From Salminus brasiliensis (lineage: Eukaryota; Chordata; Actinopteri; Characiformes; Bryconidae): DNA of 64,000 nucleotides. The position numbers and the translations under genes are program-made. Where the stretch lies: assembly GCF_030463535.1 (NCBI RefSeq), contig NC_132887.1, positions 19,432,443 to 19,496,442 of the forward strand, written 5' to 3'. Positions 24,533 through 37,199 of the stretch are shown one piece after another; position 1 is the first letter of the stretch; each line of letters opens with the position of its first letter. Under the pieces are notes generated by a model that saw only the letters and a list, made by a program, of their open reading frames with translations, did no database searches and was not told where the DNA came from.

Positions 24533-25844
24533 GCTAGTCAGTGAATGAGTACCAGATTATAGACCTGATTAACTGTATAGTCCATTTCCACATGTGTAAC
24601 ATATGCAACAATTGTAAAATGTCTATTTTGAGACCATATCTCAGCTTAGTTTACACCATGATGGTGATTTCTCAACTCTTAACTTAAAACAAATACATCA
24701 TGGCAGAGCATCATCGGAGCCTTCCTGTGCCACATTGTCATGTCAGTTTGAATCAATCAAAAAAAGACATCTTAAAATCCTCACACTGGAAACTGTACCT
24801 GCTCTCAACCACTACTTTCAAGAACTTCTGGTCTGCCCTGCAAGTGGTTAAGGACCAGATGTGGCTCAGAATTGGGCTGTATCCATCCAGAGAGTGTGTA
24901 ACGTTTCTATTCACTTTACTAGAGTTTAGGGGGTGGGGTGAATTTGATGTCATCATGGTGGGTTTGACTGGAGTTGTGGGATAGAGCTGATTTTTACTAC
25001 TCTTAAATCACTGAGGTGCTTACTGCTGCATGAAAAACCACAGCAAACCAGCTTCCTAAAACTCAGATCAAAGCCACTATTCTGACCTACTGCCAGTAAA
25101 TGCTGCCATCTGCCACTTACAAATTACAATGCTTGTTACTACTCAAGCCCTTTCTTATGAACTAAATAGAAAACCAAATGCATCATGGGAGCATGCCTTG
25201 GCCATAAAAGAATCACATCACTGTGGGGTCTGTTCTGTTGCATTGATGCTCAAATGTTAATTATATATATAGACCATATATATATAATTACCACCCAGCT
25301 TGCACTCAGGTAGCTTTACTGGCTTCCCCACGACACATGGTGCTTTCCCCGCAAATGGCACTTGGTCAAGTCAGCTCTTCTCTTGGTCAACTAGTGGTTA
25401 GCTTTAAGCTTTATTAGCCTCTTTTCCATATTTTCCCAAATTAGCTGTTAAGTAAGACTTTTGCTAATGGGTGGGATCGACATACATTTTCAGTACAAAA
25501 ATATAATGAGACTGTTACAGAAGAGTTTAAGGTTTTAGTTTTGGTTACATTTACAGAATGTGAACTCTCATTCAGGTAAATACAGTTTATCCTTGTAGGA
25601 CCCCACCAAAATCAAGTGTGCTGCTGGTGATGGACTGAACAAATCGATGGTACGAGATGTTGAGGAGAAATATGCAACCACTTTGTTCATCAAACTAGCT
25701 TACAAAGAATGATCCAAATTATTGTAACTTTTTTACTGTATTTATATTTACTCACATCTATTGCAATGATATATTTATTGCATCATCTATTGCAATGATA
25801 TATATATATATTCTCCCAGCAAACATCACACACATTAGTCATTA
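24533..25844. repeat. Tandem duplication, copy 1 (1,312 bp)
   Basis: Begins GCTAGTCAGTGAATGAGTAC. The same sequence restarts at 25845 with an offset of exactly 1,312 bases, and I could follow it almost without change. Copy 1 holds one core A, two core-B-like motifs, an AT hairpin at about 25258-25290 and a 37-codon open frame at 25599-25712. The unit itself is derived from the older array. Confidence 0.95.
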
Positions 25845-27162
25845 GCTAGTCAGTGAATGAGTACCAGATTATAGACCTGATTAACTGTATAGTCCATTTC
25901 CACATGTGTAACATATGCAACAATTGTAAAATGTCTATTTTGAGACCATATCTCAGCTTAGTTTACACCATGATGGTGATTTCTCAACTCTTAACTTAAA
26001 ACAAATACATCATGGCAGAGCATCATCGGAGCCTTCCTGTGCCACATTGTCATGTCAGTTTGAATCAATCAAAAAAAGACATCTTAAAATCCTCACACTG
26101 GAAACTGTACCTGCTCTCAACCACTACTTTCAAGAACTTCTGGTCTGCCCTGCAAGTGGTTAAGGACCAGATGTGGCTCAGAATTGGGCTGTATCCATCC
26201 AGAGAGTGTGTAACGTTTCTATTCACTTTACTAGAGTTTAGGGGGTGGGGTGAATTTGATGTCATCATGGTGGGTTTGACTGGAGTTGTGGGATAGAGCT
26301 GATTTTTACTACTCTTAAATCACTGAGGTGCTTACTGCTGCATGAAAAACCACAGCAAACCAGCTTCCTAAAACTCAGATCAAAGCCACTATTCTGACCT
26401 ACTGCCAGTAAATGCTGCCATCTGCCACTTACAAATTACAATGCTTGTTACTACTCAAGCCCTTTCTTATGAACTAAATAGAAAACCAAATGCATCATGG
26501 GAGCATGCCTTGGCCATAAAAGAATCACATCACTGTGGGGTCTGTTCTGTTGCATTGATGCTCAAATGTTAATTATATATATAGACCATATATATATAAT
26601 TACCACCCAGCTTGCACTCAGGTAGCTTTACTGGCTTCCCCACGACACATGGTGCTTTCCCCGCAAATGGCACTTGGTCAAGTCAGCTCTTCTCTTGGTC
26701 AACTAGTGGTTAGCTTTAAGCTTTATTAGCCTCTTTTCCATATTTTCCCAAATTAGCTGTTAAGTAAGACTTTTGCTAATGGGTGGGATCGACATACATT
26801 TTCAGTACAAAAATATAATGAGACTTTTACAGAAGAGTTTAAGGTTTTAGTTTTGGTTGCATTTACAGAATGTGAACTCTCATTCAGGTAAATACAGTTT
26901 ATCCTTGTAGGACCCCACCAAAATCAAGTGTGCTGCTGGTGATGGACTGAACAAATCGATGGTACGAGATGTTGAGGAGAAATATGCAACCACTTTGTTC
27001 ATCAAACTAGCTTACAAAGAATGATACTTTATAATACTTTACTTTATGATAACTTTTTTACTGTATTTATATTTACTCACAGCTATTGCGATGATATATT
27101 TATTGCATCATCTATTGCAATGATATATATATATATTCTCCCAGCAAACATCACACACATTA
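25845..27162. repeat. Tandem duplication, copy 2
   Basis: Near-identical to 24533-25844. By eye I found only a handful of differences: a G/T at 25509 against 26821, an A/G about 30 bases later, two near 27080, and one 13-base length change just after the small open frame (about 25713 against 27025). This implies a very recent duplication or an assembly duplicate. It ends at ACACACATTA, where similarity stops. Confidence 0.95.
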
Positions 27163-27289
27163 ACAGGATAAATGACCTAAAACATTTGCACAGCACTCTA
27201 AATAAATAAATAAATAAAATACTGCTTTTTTATTGCTTTTTTAATTCTTATTTATATTGTGTATATAGTGTAAATTATTATATCTACAT

Positions 27290-27395
27290 TTTTGTAACTG
27301 AGTGTCTTGCTATCCCTTTCTGCTGTGACACTGAGAATTTCCCCACTGCGGGACTAATAAAGGACTATCTTATCTTATCTTATAAATAAAATAAA
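27290..27395 (+). mobile_element. 3' end of a LINE (L2/CR1-like) with pentanucleotide tail
   Basis: GAATTTCCCCACTGCGGGAC, then TAATAAAGGAC and repeated CTTAT units, is the typical 3' terminus of a fish CR1/L2-group retrotransposon: a short hairpin followed by a microsatellite tail. Only the 3' end is present, as usual for 5'-truncated copies. The left edge is uncertain. Confidence 0.6.
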
Positions 27396-27507
27396 ATATA
27401 TTTTAATAAAATGTATTTTGCACTGTAATAACATGTTTATTAACACTAATAATAGTACACGCCACTAATTTGCAATATATAGGTTGGGAAAATAATCAGA
27501 CATTATT

Positions 27508-27675
27508 AGGCATACAGTGCCTATAAGAAATATTTACGCCCCTGTATGTTTCCCCCTTTTATTGCTTTTAAAAATGAGTCATGGTCAAAATAACTACATT
27601 CCTGACAAGAATTTACATAAAAGCTCTTTAAAGTAAATGAATTAATTAAATAATTAAACAGTGAAAACTGATCTT
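27508..27675 (+). mobile_element. Terminal fragment of a Tc1-like element
   Basis: ACAGTGCCTATAAGAAATAT, then ACGCCCCTGTATGTTTCCCCC and, further on, AGTGAAAACTGATC, follow the order of a remembered Tc1-like terminal region. No transposase part is present. Identification rests on memory of the family. Confidence 0.35.
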
Positions 27676-27719
27676 GTGGGCTTGTACTCCCAAGCACAGC
27701 CTGAAGTTCAGTACAGAGC

Positions 27720-27875
27720 TCGGCCTGGGCGACTCGGCCTGTGTTGCCGTAGTTACCGCATAACTAGGCAGTTCCAGCGTGGCCGTTATTGACGGCGCCG
27801 CCCGCAGGCCGCCTGCAGCAGCGCGCTGCTCTGTGGATCAGGGGCGGGGCGAGGCGCGCTGTGGGCGGGGCGACA
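27720..27875 (+). promoter_or_regulatory. mapre3: mapre3 CpG-island promoter with GC boxes
   Basis: CpG density rises sharply here. Two Sp1-type GC boxes, GGGGCGGGGC (27841-27850) and GGGCGGGGC (27863-27871), lie 22 bases apart and about 120 bases before a good donor (GTAAGT, 27996). There is no TATA box. This is the layout of a TATA-less CpG-island promoter. Confidence 0.7.
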
Positions 27876-27995
27876 CCAAGCACTGCACCGCAGCAGCATC
27901 TGCTAAGCCGCGGAGCCTAGCCGTGCGGTTTTGACAGGAACGTGGTACGCAGGCTATTTCGGGAACCTTGGCTGAAAACCCCCTCTCGTAATACA
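27876..27995 (+). other. mapre3: Probable untranslated first exon of mapre3
   Basis: GC-rich leader ending ATACA before GTAAGTCGGG. The first coding exon starts at 29495, three bases before its ATG, so the leader must be spliced from upstream. The left edge is estimated from the GC boxes. The following intron (27996-29494) shows no further gene. Confidence 0.5.
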
Positions 27996-29497
27996 GTAAG
28001 TCGGGAGAAAATTACGCAGTTTGTCTCTGTCGCTCGTTTCGTGACCGTAATTTGTGGCTTTCCGCGCTCGGGCCTCTGTCAGTGTTTACTGTCTAAGCCG
28101 TAGCCGTAGCTATCTGCGGTCCAGTCAGTCAGCGAGACGGCTAGCAACGGTGACAGGGCTGTCGGCGAGGCCTGCCACAGTGATGATCCGCTATTAGTGG
28201 GCCAGCATGGCTACGCGACCTCTTCTACAGACTGTTATTGAGAGCAGGGCTTTTAAATATGGACGTTATAAAGTGTCCCAGACAACAATGAGGGGGAAAG
28301 CACGGTGTGCTGGAGGCCCGGAGCGACTGTGGAGGCTCGCCGCTTTAACGTTACTAGAATAAACCCAAGGGGCTGTCCTCTCCTCTCAGTGGTGTAATTA
28401 CTGGCTGAGCCGCTCATAAATAAAATATGGCACATTCTTCTGTAGCCTGTTGTGGCTATTCGGGTTTCGACACTTGCATGGAGACGGAGTTTTCTCAGTC
28501 TTGCTGTTCATGCGCGCAAGAAGCGTAGGCCACCCGGCATGCAGGAGGGCTGGTCGTGTAACGCCGCAGTTTCTTAAAACTTGGGTAAACATAAACTCAG
28601 TATTCTGCTCACACGTGTACCAGAATACCTGTGGAAATATTATATTCAGACTATTCAGAGAGATTGATTTATGAGAGACTGCTACGCTCTGCTACCTGGA
28701 TGTTGACAAGGTGTCAAAGCCAGGCATTAGATCATTTACAATAAATGCAACAGAGGCACAACCAGGGAGTTACTTAGCTATGAGGCAGATGATGATATTA
28801 TATTTGTCAGAATCACGTAGAGAAAGGTGTCTTTATGGCCAAAGTGGCTGAGGGAAAGTCACCCACCCTGAAGCTACACAAGTTTGGATCACACTGTAAA
28901 GAAATGCTAAATAAATGATGGTAAAAATTCAGGGAGAACAAACTTTTGAGTAGAAATTATTAGCTCAATAAAATATATTTCTGGGGATAAAAAAAAAATC
29001 ACTTTCTGATTATTAATTTTTTTTTTTTTATCTCAAAAGCAAACAAAGCTGTAGAATTGACCAAGAGCTGAATGTAGCCGACAGGCCGGATGGACCAGAT
29101 GTGTGTGCTCGATAGCTTCTTTGAGGCACAGAATAAACTCAGTCTAATCTGGAAGGATTAACTTCTGAGGACTGAAAGTTAAAGAAATGTGATTGCTTTC
29201 TCTGCCTCGTCCCCCTCTGTGGTGACACCCTGGACACTGCTTTAGTTGCCTGTATAACCAGGTTTTCAGAGTCGAAGCCGTGATGCTCTGCAGCACTGCA
29301 CCATTTCATGCCTTAGATTCAGTTTGACAGTTAATGTTAATCAATTGAGTCATTTGTCAGGGAAACACTCATCTGTGCAGTGCTGCAGCACCACCTTCTT
29401 TACTTCACTGGTTAAAACACTGTGTAAAATGCTCAGGTGTGATCATTTTGGTTTTACTACACTGTTCTCTCTATATATCCTGTGTCCCATGTAGGGA

Positions 29498-32400
29498 ATG
29501 GCAGTGAATGTATACTCCACGTCTGTAACCAACGAGAACCTGAGCCGACATGATATGCTGGCATGGGTTAATGACTCTCTACAGCTCTGCTACACCAAAA
29601 TAGAACAGTTATGTTCAGGTGGGTCCGTCTTAATCTCCAAAACGTCTTACTCTATTCAAATTCACTTTTCTAGTCTATGAACACCATGAACTCCAGGAGA
29701 AGGTGTGTTGTTCAAGAGCCTGGAATGCCAGTAATGCCTTAGAACCAATGAGAAATAACCTTGATTCATGTTTCTGAATGTTTCACAGGCAGCCTTGTAT
29801 TAACTCACATTCCTATGTTTGTTTGCATATAGGGGCAGCATATTGTCAGTTCATGGACATGCTATTCCCGGGATGTATTTTTCTAAAGAAGGTGAAGTTC
29901 CAGGCAAAGCTGGAACATGAGTATATACACAACTTCAAAGTTCTCCAGGCAGCATTCAAGAGGATGAGCGTTGATAAAGTTAGTTTTTTTTAAACAGTTT
30001 TTAATATCTTCATTGTCAAAAAAGCATCTGCATTTCTGTTTTTATTTTTAAACATCACTTGAACACAGCAGCCACTATTTAAATTGTCTGAATGTTTTAT
30101 TCTGAACCAGTAGAAACACTCCTAAAGTGCTTGGAATAAAATCTCTTAATAATAACTTGCATTAAAAGGTAAAAAATGCTGCCATCTTCAGTGCTATTCA
30201 GTTATAATTTGGAGATACTTGTTTTTGGACAGTGAGAATCTAGTGTTTGGGAGTGTCCTGATTCACAAAATACTGAATTCCATTCAATATTCAACATGAT
30301 TTGTTGTTCAATATGATACATTAAATAAAATATGTTTGTTAGAGCATAAATATTATAAAAGTATGATATATCACACAAGTTCTCTACAAGCTAATGTGTC
30401 AGCTCTGATCTATCACACATACCACTTATTCTTGTGTGTCAGGTCTATGAGCTGTCCAGAGTCTATGCCCTTTTTTCAGTAGCATGCTTCTAAAGATATT
30501 AAATTCCACAATCAAATTCAGTTATTTACATCAACCTCTCAATAAAAGTATGCAAGTGCTGTATATATGGGGCAACTTGTCAGCAGTGGTGAGTGATGAT
30601 ATGATTGATAAACAGTAGGGCTGCACAATGTATCGTTTCAGCATCACCATTGCAATGCGGGCATGCACAATAGTCCCATCACAGGGCGTGAAAGTTCACA
30701 TCACAGAAGGTTCAGTGTCATGTAAGGCCAATTAAATTAAATGTTACAACTTTCTTGCTGGTTGATGCAAAAAAAAATCAATAAAAGGTTTTCATTTTCC
30801 ATGACATACCCATCAGAGTCAGATAATATCTGGCCAGTTTCATTTATTTTACTCCAATCTTGGACACACAGAGTGCATTATTAATACATGCCATGTTGGA
30901 TAATTGACTTGGTGATGTTTTTTTTAATACAGCAGTATATATTGCATAAAAGAAAACTATGGCAATGTCAAGTTTTTCCAATATAGTGTAGCCCTAATAA
31001 ACAAAGTGCATGTTATGCTGGTTGGTCACTGAAAAACTGAGAATTTCCTATGTTTTGTTGATGGTTAAAGGTCTGTTGCGTTCATTTGCTTGTGTAATCG
31101 TATTAAACTATCCGTTTATAATAATCAGGGTAATGCTGTTGATCCTTTCAGTGTGAATCATTTCTCTCCGTTTCTCCTCTCGCCAATCAGATAATCCCAG
31201 TGGAAAAGCTTGTGAAGGGGAAGTTCCAGGACAACTTTGAATTCGTCCAGTGGTTTAAGAAGTTCTTTGATGCCAACTACGATGGCAAAGAGTATGATCC
31301 CCTTCAAGCTAGACAGGGCCAAGACATGGCTCCTCCCCCGAATCCAGGTGAACACTTTTCCCACAAACCCAAGAGAACTGGTCCAGGTAACCCCCATCAT
31401 TCTACTGCACTTCTGCTGCATCCATTGCTGAGCTTCTACTGGTCAATTGCTCTGCAAGCAGCTGGTTTGTGCACGGTCTTCTGAATGATCGCTCCATGCT
31501 CAAGCTTCCATAACAGTGGACAATGAGTTTTCACGTGGATTTGCATTGTGTGGTGAAACATTCAGCTCAGTGTCATTAAGAAAAAACCAAGAAACAGAGA
31601 TCTGACTGTTTCCCATGCTAACAAGAGAGCACAATGGTGATGTTTTGGACAAATTGGGAAAAAAACATTCCATACGGGCTGAACTCCATGTACTCTCATG
31701 CACTGCAAGAATTTTTGTAGGCTTACTCTCAAATGGTCTTCCCATAACTCTAAATTTGACATTGTTTTGATACTGGGAAGCTATTCTGGGGAGGTCATGG
31801 AATGAAAATAATGCAGATAATAATGATTACTCATGTTAAAAATGTTAACCTGCAAATTAACAACCGCTGATGAATGAGACTTACTGGGATGTCATTGGGC
31901 TGGATTGAGAATGTACCTACAATTCAGTCTCATATAACATCTTTTCATGTTGACGTGACTTTGGTTAAGTCCTGAAAAGATTAACATCATTGTTTTTAAT
32001 GAGCTTCTGTTGTCCTGAGCATAACCAAAGTTACGGCAGTGACAGAGTGCCCATGCAACAGCTTTAGCCTAAAATGCTGATAGCTTAGCTTAGGTATCAT
32101 GTTGTGTTTTTACATATTTTAAGTATGTACGTGTGTTTTCCGATAGCGCTACATCAGCTTACTGCATGAAATATTTTTTTTTCCTCATGATACTAAAAGC
32201 TTAGCTTGTACTATGGCTAAACTTTGAAGTCCTTCCAATTTCAGGGCCCCAGAGGACGTCGCCGACAGTACCCAAAAACATGCCCACTCCACAGAGGGTG
32301 ACTACTACCATCAGGAAGAACCCCAGTTTGACACGGAATGGGGGAGGGGACGCAGAGATCATGGAGCTTAATCAACAGGTAGAGTCCCTGGGAGGGTAAG

Positions 32401-34445
32401 GAAGTCTTACTCTACCTTGAAATTATTTACAGGGGTGGTGTGCAGTGCTTTTATTTTGTTTTTGAAATTCTCATTTACAGTATGAATCTGATTTAATTTT
32501 GCTTGTTTTTGTTTAGTTGCATCTCTCAGCAAGTTCTGCTGTCTATTTGCTGTGCTTGAAAAGACAAACGAACTTCCAGATAATCGTTATGATGTCCTCA
32601 TTAAAGATCTAGAACAATTTAAGAGGAAAAAAAGCTATTACAATGCATTGACCTACTTTTATTGACCTATATTCCACTGAAGAGATCTGCACAAGTGGTA
32701 ACATACGCTGTTCTTTTTCTTTTTTCTCTTCTATGAAGTTAATGGAACTGAAGTTGACTGTAGACGGACTGGAGAAGGAAAGAGATTTCTACTTCAGCAA
32801 ACTTCGAGACATTGAGTTGATCTGCCAGGAACACGAGAGTGAGAACAACCCCATCCTCACCAGGATAATTGACATTCTTTATGCCACAGAGGTACACATG
32901 GCTATTCCTCATCTCAGTGTATATTAGATCATGCAGATAAGTTGGTTCTGATCGACATTGGCTGTATGAGCATGTGTTAAGTCCATGGACTTCTACATGT
33001 GCATTATGGAAAGACCTGAAATGAAAAACTACTGTGCAAAAGGTTTAGACCATCTAAACAAAATAGATTTGAAGTGTGTTTATGCAAAGTTGATGTTTAA
33101 TTTGCATTAAGATTAAATCACATTAAAAGAAAGAAGTTATTATATTTTGTTGTTATGATAAATTACATCACAGTACTCTCTTTTGAGCATATTGCGGATA
33201 TTGTCAGCACCTAAAGAACCGTGAACAGTTGCATATTCTATTAAGTGCAGTGGAAATGTTAAGTAAAATAACTTTACTTTTTGTTATTTTACATGGTTTT
33301 AATATTATGACCTTAAACAGAAGTAGTGTTGATATGTATCATGAACATTTCTTCATGTATCATGATATTGCAATTTTGCTATGTTGACCACCCCTAATTT
33401 TAGTGCTTAATCATTTCTAAACCTTTCCTTAAGCTCAATATAACCTAATACAATTTACAAAAAATAATGTTTACATATAAATATATGTTTATAATAAATA
33501 ATATTTAATTTCAAATTAATTTACATTAAAGTAAAATTAAAAACAGATTTCCTGTTGCTCACATATGCTTACACTGCATATCCAAATGTTTGTGGCTCTC
33601 AGAGTAAAACACTTTTACTGCTGTTTGAAACTTTTGATTTTGGAGGAAGCAATGAACGAGCAGGTGTCCTAATACTTCCCCACTACAGGTGTCTAAATAG
33701 TGTATGTGGAGGGATGCACAATGGCTGCTAATTAGGACCAATAATTTTGTGTTTTATTTTTACCTTGCACCAGCATGCATATGATCAGAAGTGCTGAGAA
33801 ATTCCTTTCTGCACTGTGAATGCCCTTCGGTGAAATAAACATTTTGGAAGTTTGTTTAGATGCTTTTTAGAAATCAGATCTTCAACTGTGCGGCCTTTAG
33901 CTCAGTGGTCTCCAACCCTGCTCCTGGAAAGCTGCCTTCTTGTAGACTTTGAATCCAACCCTAATCCACACCACCTAATCCAAGTAATTACTGCCCTATT
34001 ATTGTGGCCACAATAAGGTTAACAGTTATCGTATTGGCCCAAAGATTTCTATGTCACTGTGATTCTGATCAAAGTAGTTTCGAACTCATTTTATTAATGT
34101 TTATGAATTGACATCAGAAAATACGGATATCAGCATTGTTCTAGAATTCCCATACTGGTGCATCCAAGCTTATTTGTATGTATTTAAATGTCAAACAGTG
34201 TTTTTACAAGCTAAAACACACTGCTCAGTTAAACAGCTTTAAGGCGATTCTTGGCTGGCCTATAAAAAATCCTTGGCTGGATTTTTGCACAGTACTGTAT
34301 TAAAAACCAAAAATGATCTGATTTGAAAAGGGATGAATTTGCTATAATGAACACTTTTTCTCTTCACATTACGCAGGAGGGATTTGCAGCACCAGAAGAT
34401 GACGACATAGACGAGCAGGCCCACTTGGACCAGGATGAATACTGA
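29498..34445 (+). CDS. mapre3: Microtubule-associated protein RP/EB family member 3 (EB3)
   Basis: EB3 is a plus-end tracking protein. Its calponin-homology domain reads the GTP-tubulin lattice, and its C-terminal EB-homology coiled coil dimerises and recruits SxIP partners. Coding exons: 29498-29618, 29833-29978, 31191-31386, 32245-32378, 32739-32891, 34377-34445. They give 272 aa in phase throughout (human EB3 is about 281). The start [20 protein letters not shown] is the EB signature. The CH domain covers about residues 14-116 and ends near [10 protein letters not shown]. An APPPNPG linker marks EB3 rather than EB1 or EB2. The EBH region, with [20 protein letters not shown], spans about residues 195-250. 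The protein ends DQDEY, the acidic aromatic tail that CAP-Gly domains bind. The linker is shorter than in mammals. It lies downstream of dpysl5 in the same orientation, as in human. Confidence 0.97.
30608..31004. mobile_element. hAT-type MITE with target-site duplication
   Basis: The element spans 30616-30996 (381 bp) in mapre3 intron 29979-31190. Its ends are TAGGGCTGCAC and GTGTAGCCCTA, inverted repeats differing at one of 11 positions. The flanking octamers are ATAAACAG (30608-30615) and ATAAACAA (30997-31004), an 8-bp target-site duplication with one mismatch, as expected for hAT elements. There is no transposase frame, so it is non-autonomous. Confidence 0.75.
33895..34010. repeat. Dispersed repeat relic
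   Basis: AGCTCAGTGGTCTCCAACCC followed by CTGCTCCTGGAAAGCTGCC and a CCAACCCTAATCCACACC block matches a short interspersed sequence that I recall from many fish introns and 3' flanks. Class unknown. It lies in the last mapre3 intron (32892-34376); nothing else is evident in that intron. Confidence 0.35.
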
Positions 34446-35890
34446 GCGCTACACCCACTCTCCCTTCCCTCCCATGCCCTGTTCTCCTATCCCTTTCCCT
34501 CTCTCCTTTTCTCCACTTTGAACTACTCCTCCCATTGCACGCTGTTGATATCTCCTCCATTACCTCTGTATCTATGGATGCCCCATATGTACTATGTATC
34601 TGTTTGTCTTCTCCTACTACAGTTCATACACTACATCTCAAAGGCTCATTACCAGCTCCCTGCCCCCCCACCCTCCCGAGAATAGCGATAACAGTAATAT
34701 AGCCTATCCGCCTCAGCATGTTTCACATTACGACATGGAGAATGAACACAAACAAGGCATCGGAGACTAAGGGTAGCACAATGGACTTAAAGTAGTACGC
34801 ATTATGGCGAGACAGCAGTTTTGAAGGTGAAAAGAAAGGTTTTTGCATGGAATGCAGTTATTTGCCTTAGATCTCCTGCGTAGATTGTCTTGGCTAAGTA
34901 CTGGCGCCATTCAGCTTTTAGAGTAGCATATTGGTTTCACATTCTTCCATGTGGTCTCCTTTCTTTCGCCTCAGAATGTCTCGCTTACTCGTTTCAGGTG
35001 CAGTGACTGAGGAATAGTCAGTGACTGCAAACAGAAAAGTCCAAAAAATTAATAACGGTTCTTCCAGACATGTTTTAGTAGTCCTCAAACTTTTATATCT
35101 ACAAGAAGGCCATTCAGCAAAAAGTTACCGACAGGTCAGCACAACTACTGTGTATTTCATCAATACAGATATTCTACATTTGGATTTGATACAGAGATAC
35201 AGAGGGTACTTTGGGCCTTTTTTCAGAAAAAAAGCAATGAAAGGAATTATTGAAGAAAGGCGTAAGGGGCATTTAAAAGTGAGAAGGAAATACTGAAGAT
35301 AACCAGTCTAATAGTTCCTGGTTAGTTCCTGCATATCTATTGGGAGCATGTGAATGTTATACATTGATAGTGAATGAGTGCTATATTTGCATTTTATTTA
35401 ATAGAGGTCCGTTTCAGCTCGATTGATTGTAGCTCATGATTTTCATTGCCGCTCACATAGTTTCAATTGAAATCTACTGGTGGGATGAAGAAGTGGTATT
35501 TGATACTAATCAATCAGACTGGTGACACTACTACTGATCGAATGCTATTTAATTGAGGTTTTGCTGCTAATTTTACCACTTTTCTGTTTCACTTTAATAT
35601 TTAATTTATTCTGCTATTAAATAGCATGGGCTATGTTTTGTCGTGGTAATTATACATGAAGTGAGGGCATGTTAGAAAAAAAAAAAAAAAGAGGCCGAGA
35701 TGTGATGGAAAAGGAACGGTGGCTCTCCGAAGCATTGTGCTGCCTTTACAGTCTTTTACACCCATCTGCATAGAGACTCTCTCACTCTCATACTTGTTTT
35801 GTCTCAATTAAAAAAAAAACATGGCCATAATAGTGTTTGCATAAATTGTTTTGCGTTTTATTGAGTAAATAAACAGTTGTAAAAAATGCT
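34446..35890 (+). other. mapre3: mapre3 3' UTR with poly(A) signal
   Basis: Runs from the TGA stop to an AATAAA at 35868-35873, which is followed by CAGTTGTAAAAAATGC and then a GT-rich stretch (TGTCTGTGGTTCTGTT). A pyrimidine-rich segment follows the stop codon (34455-34560). There are A runs at 35673-35690 and 35809-35819. No conserved open frame. Confidence 0.65.
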
Positions 35891-37195
35891 CCCATGTCTG
35901 TGGTTCTGTTACAGATACAAGAAACATGAGACCTGTATTATACCTGTTAAAGGAGACACATCCTACATTTTTGGATTTATTGGGTTAACGTACCAAACTA
36001 GTCCTGATTCATTTTGCATGGTTACTTTCTTACCACTCTTTACCCTTTAAACTGCTTTTTATAACTGTGCCTTTTATCTTATAGGACAGATACATGGAAG
36101 TGATCTGTGTTCTGATTGGCTGCCTAGTTCTGCACACCTCATGACTCCTCATAACTAACATGAATGAGTGTAGAGTGTAGGAACTACTGCAGGGTGAATA
36201 AGTCATTTTGGAGCATTTCTATTGGTCCATTTATGGAATTGTGATACAGTGTTCAGGACAACTGACATTTATATGATATTTATACAAAATGTGAAAACAC
36301 AAGGGATTTGCATGACAATGGCGATACACATATGTTGTTGTGAAATCACAAAAACAAAGATTTCCAAAACAGGACATCTGTGCAGCTCAGTTTCTTTAAA
36401 AGACCATGGACAGTGCAGTGATCTTCACATCGTCTAACCTCTGCACTGTTTACACTGAACCTTTATTTTAAACTGGTGTGGAAAATATGGTTTTTAGTGA
36501 CACTGGTCTTTTTACAATCTTGAGCAGAAGGTCAGGCTGGCAGTGAGACTGAGGCTGCCATTGTCGTACTGTGATGCAGAATCTGAAGTATTCCTTGCAT
36601 GTTCTGTATCTCCTCATAAGACAAAGCACCTCTGCTAGTTCAAGGTTTTATGCTACAGATTCTGGAAAAATAATAGCTGGTCTGTCTATAGAATATTTAT
36701 AAAGACTGTTTTAAATAAAATATGTATTCATTCAAGCAATTCAATTGTTCCACTAATAGGAATGATCACCTTCTTCAGTCTGTCAAAATCCAGGGCATTA
36801 AAGCTGCACAGGAGCTGAAGCTGCAGAGCTGCAGTGCACCCCAGTCTGCCGATAGGTGGTGCTGTAGGATCACGCACTGGAAATCCCAGTTTGAGGTCGC
36901 TCCACTGAGCACAGGTGAACCAGTTTAAGGGATCACACAGGCTGATGTTATAATCCTGCTGCGTTGTAGTGGACTAGATGTTTTAACGTGTTTTTGTCTC
37001 GTGTTAAAACAACACTGGGAGCTGATTTCGATTTAAATTGAGGCAGAGAAATTCAGTAAGCTTACCCAGTACATCAAAAAATATTTGTTTTATCTTTCAG
37101 CAGTTTGGGCTGGCTCTAAAAGAGAAAATAAAAATAATAAATATGGGAAATAAGATTACTTAAATTATAAGCCTTGGTTTTAAGAGTGGTCGCAA
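35891..37195. other. Intergenic region between mapre3 and senp6
   Basis: No gene seen. It contains one copy (36205-36231) of a dispersed repeat also present at 54895-54921, and AATAAA-type hexamers near 36713 that could serve a longer mapre3 transcript. The junction between the two human-type synteny blocks falls here. Confidence 0.55.
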
Positions 37196-37199
37196 CGTG

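Noticed and set aside
25258-25290. AT-rich hairpin as a possible origin or terminator
   Set aside because: A palindromic (AT) stretch in both duplicate copies. Such hairpins arise easily from AT repeats, and nothing around it supports a function.
17880-27162. CRISPR-like or immune-receptor-like array
   Set aside because: Units are about 1 kb, irregular, and without short uniform repeats and spacers. There is no conserved coding exon in the older units, so it is a satellite-type array.
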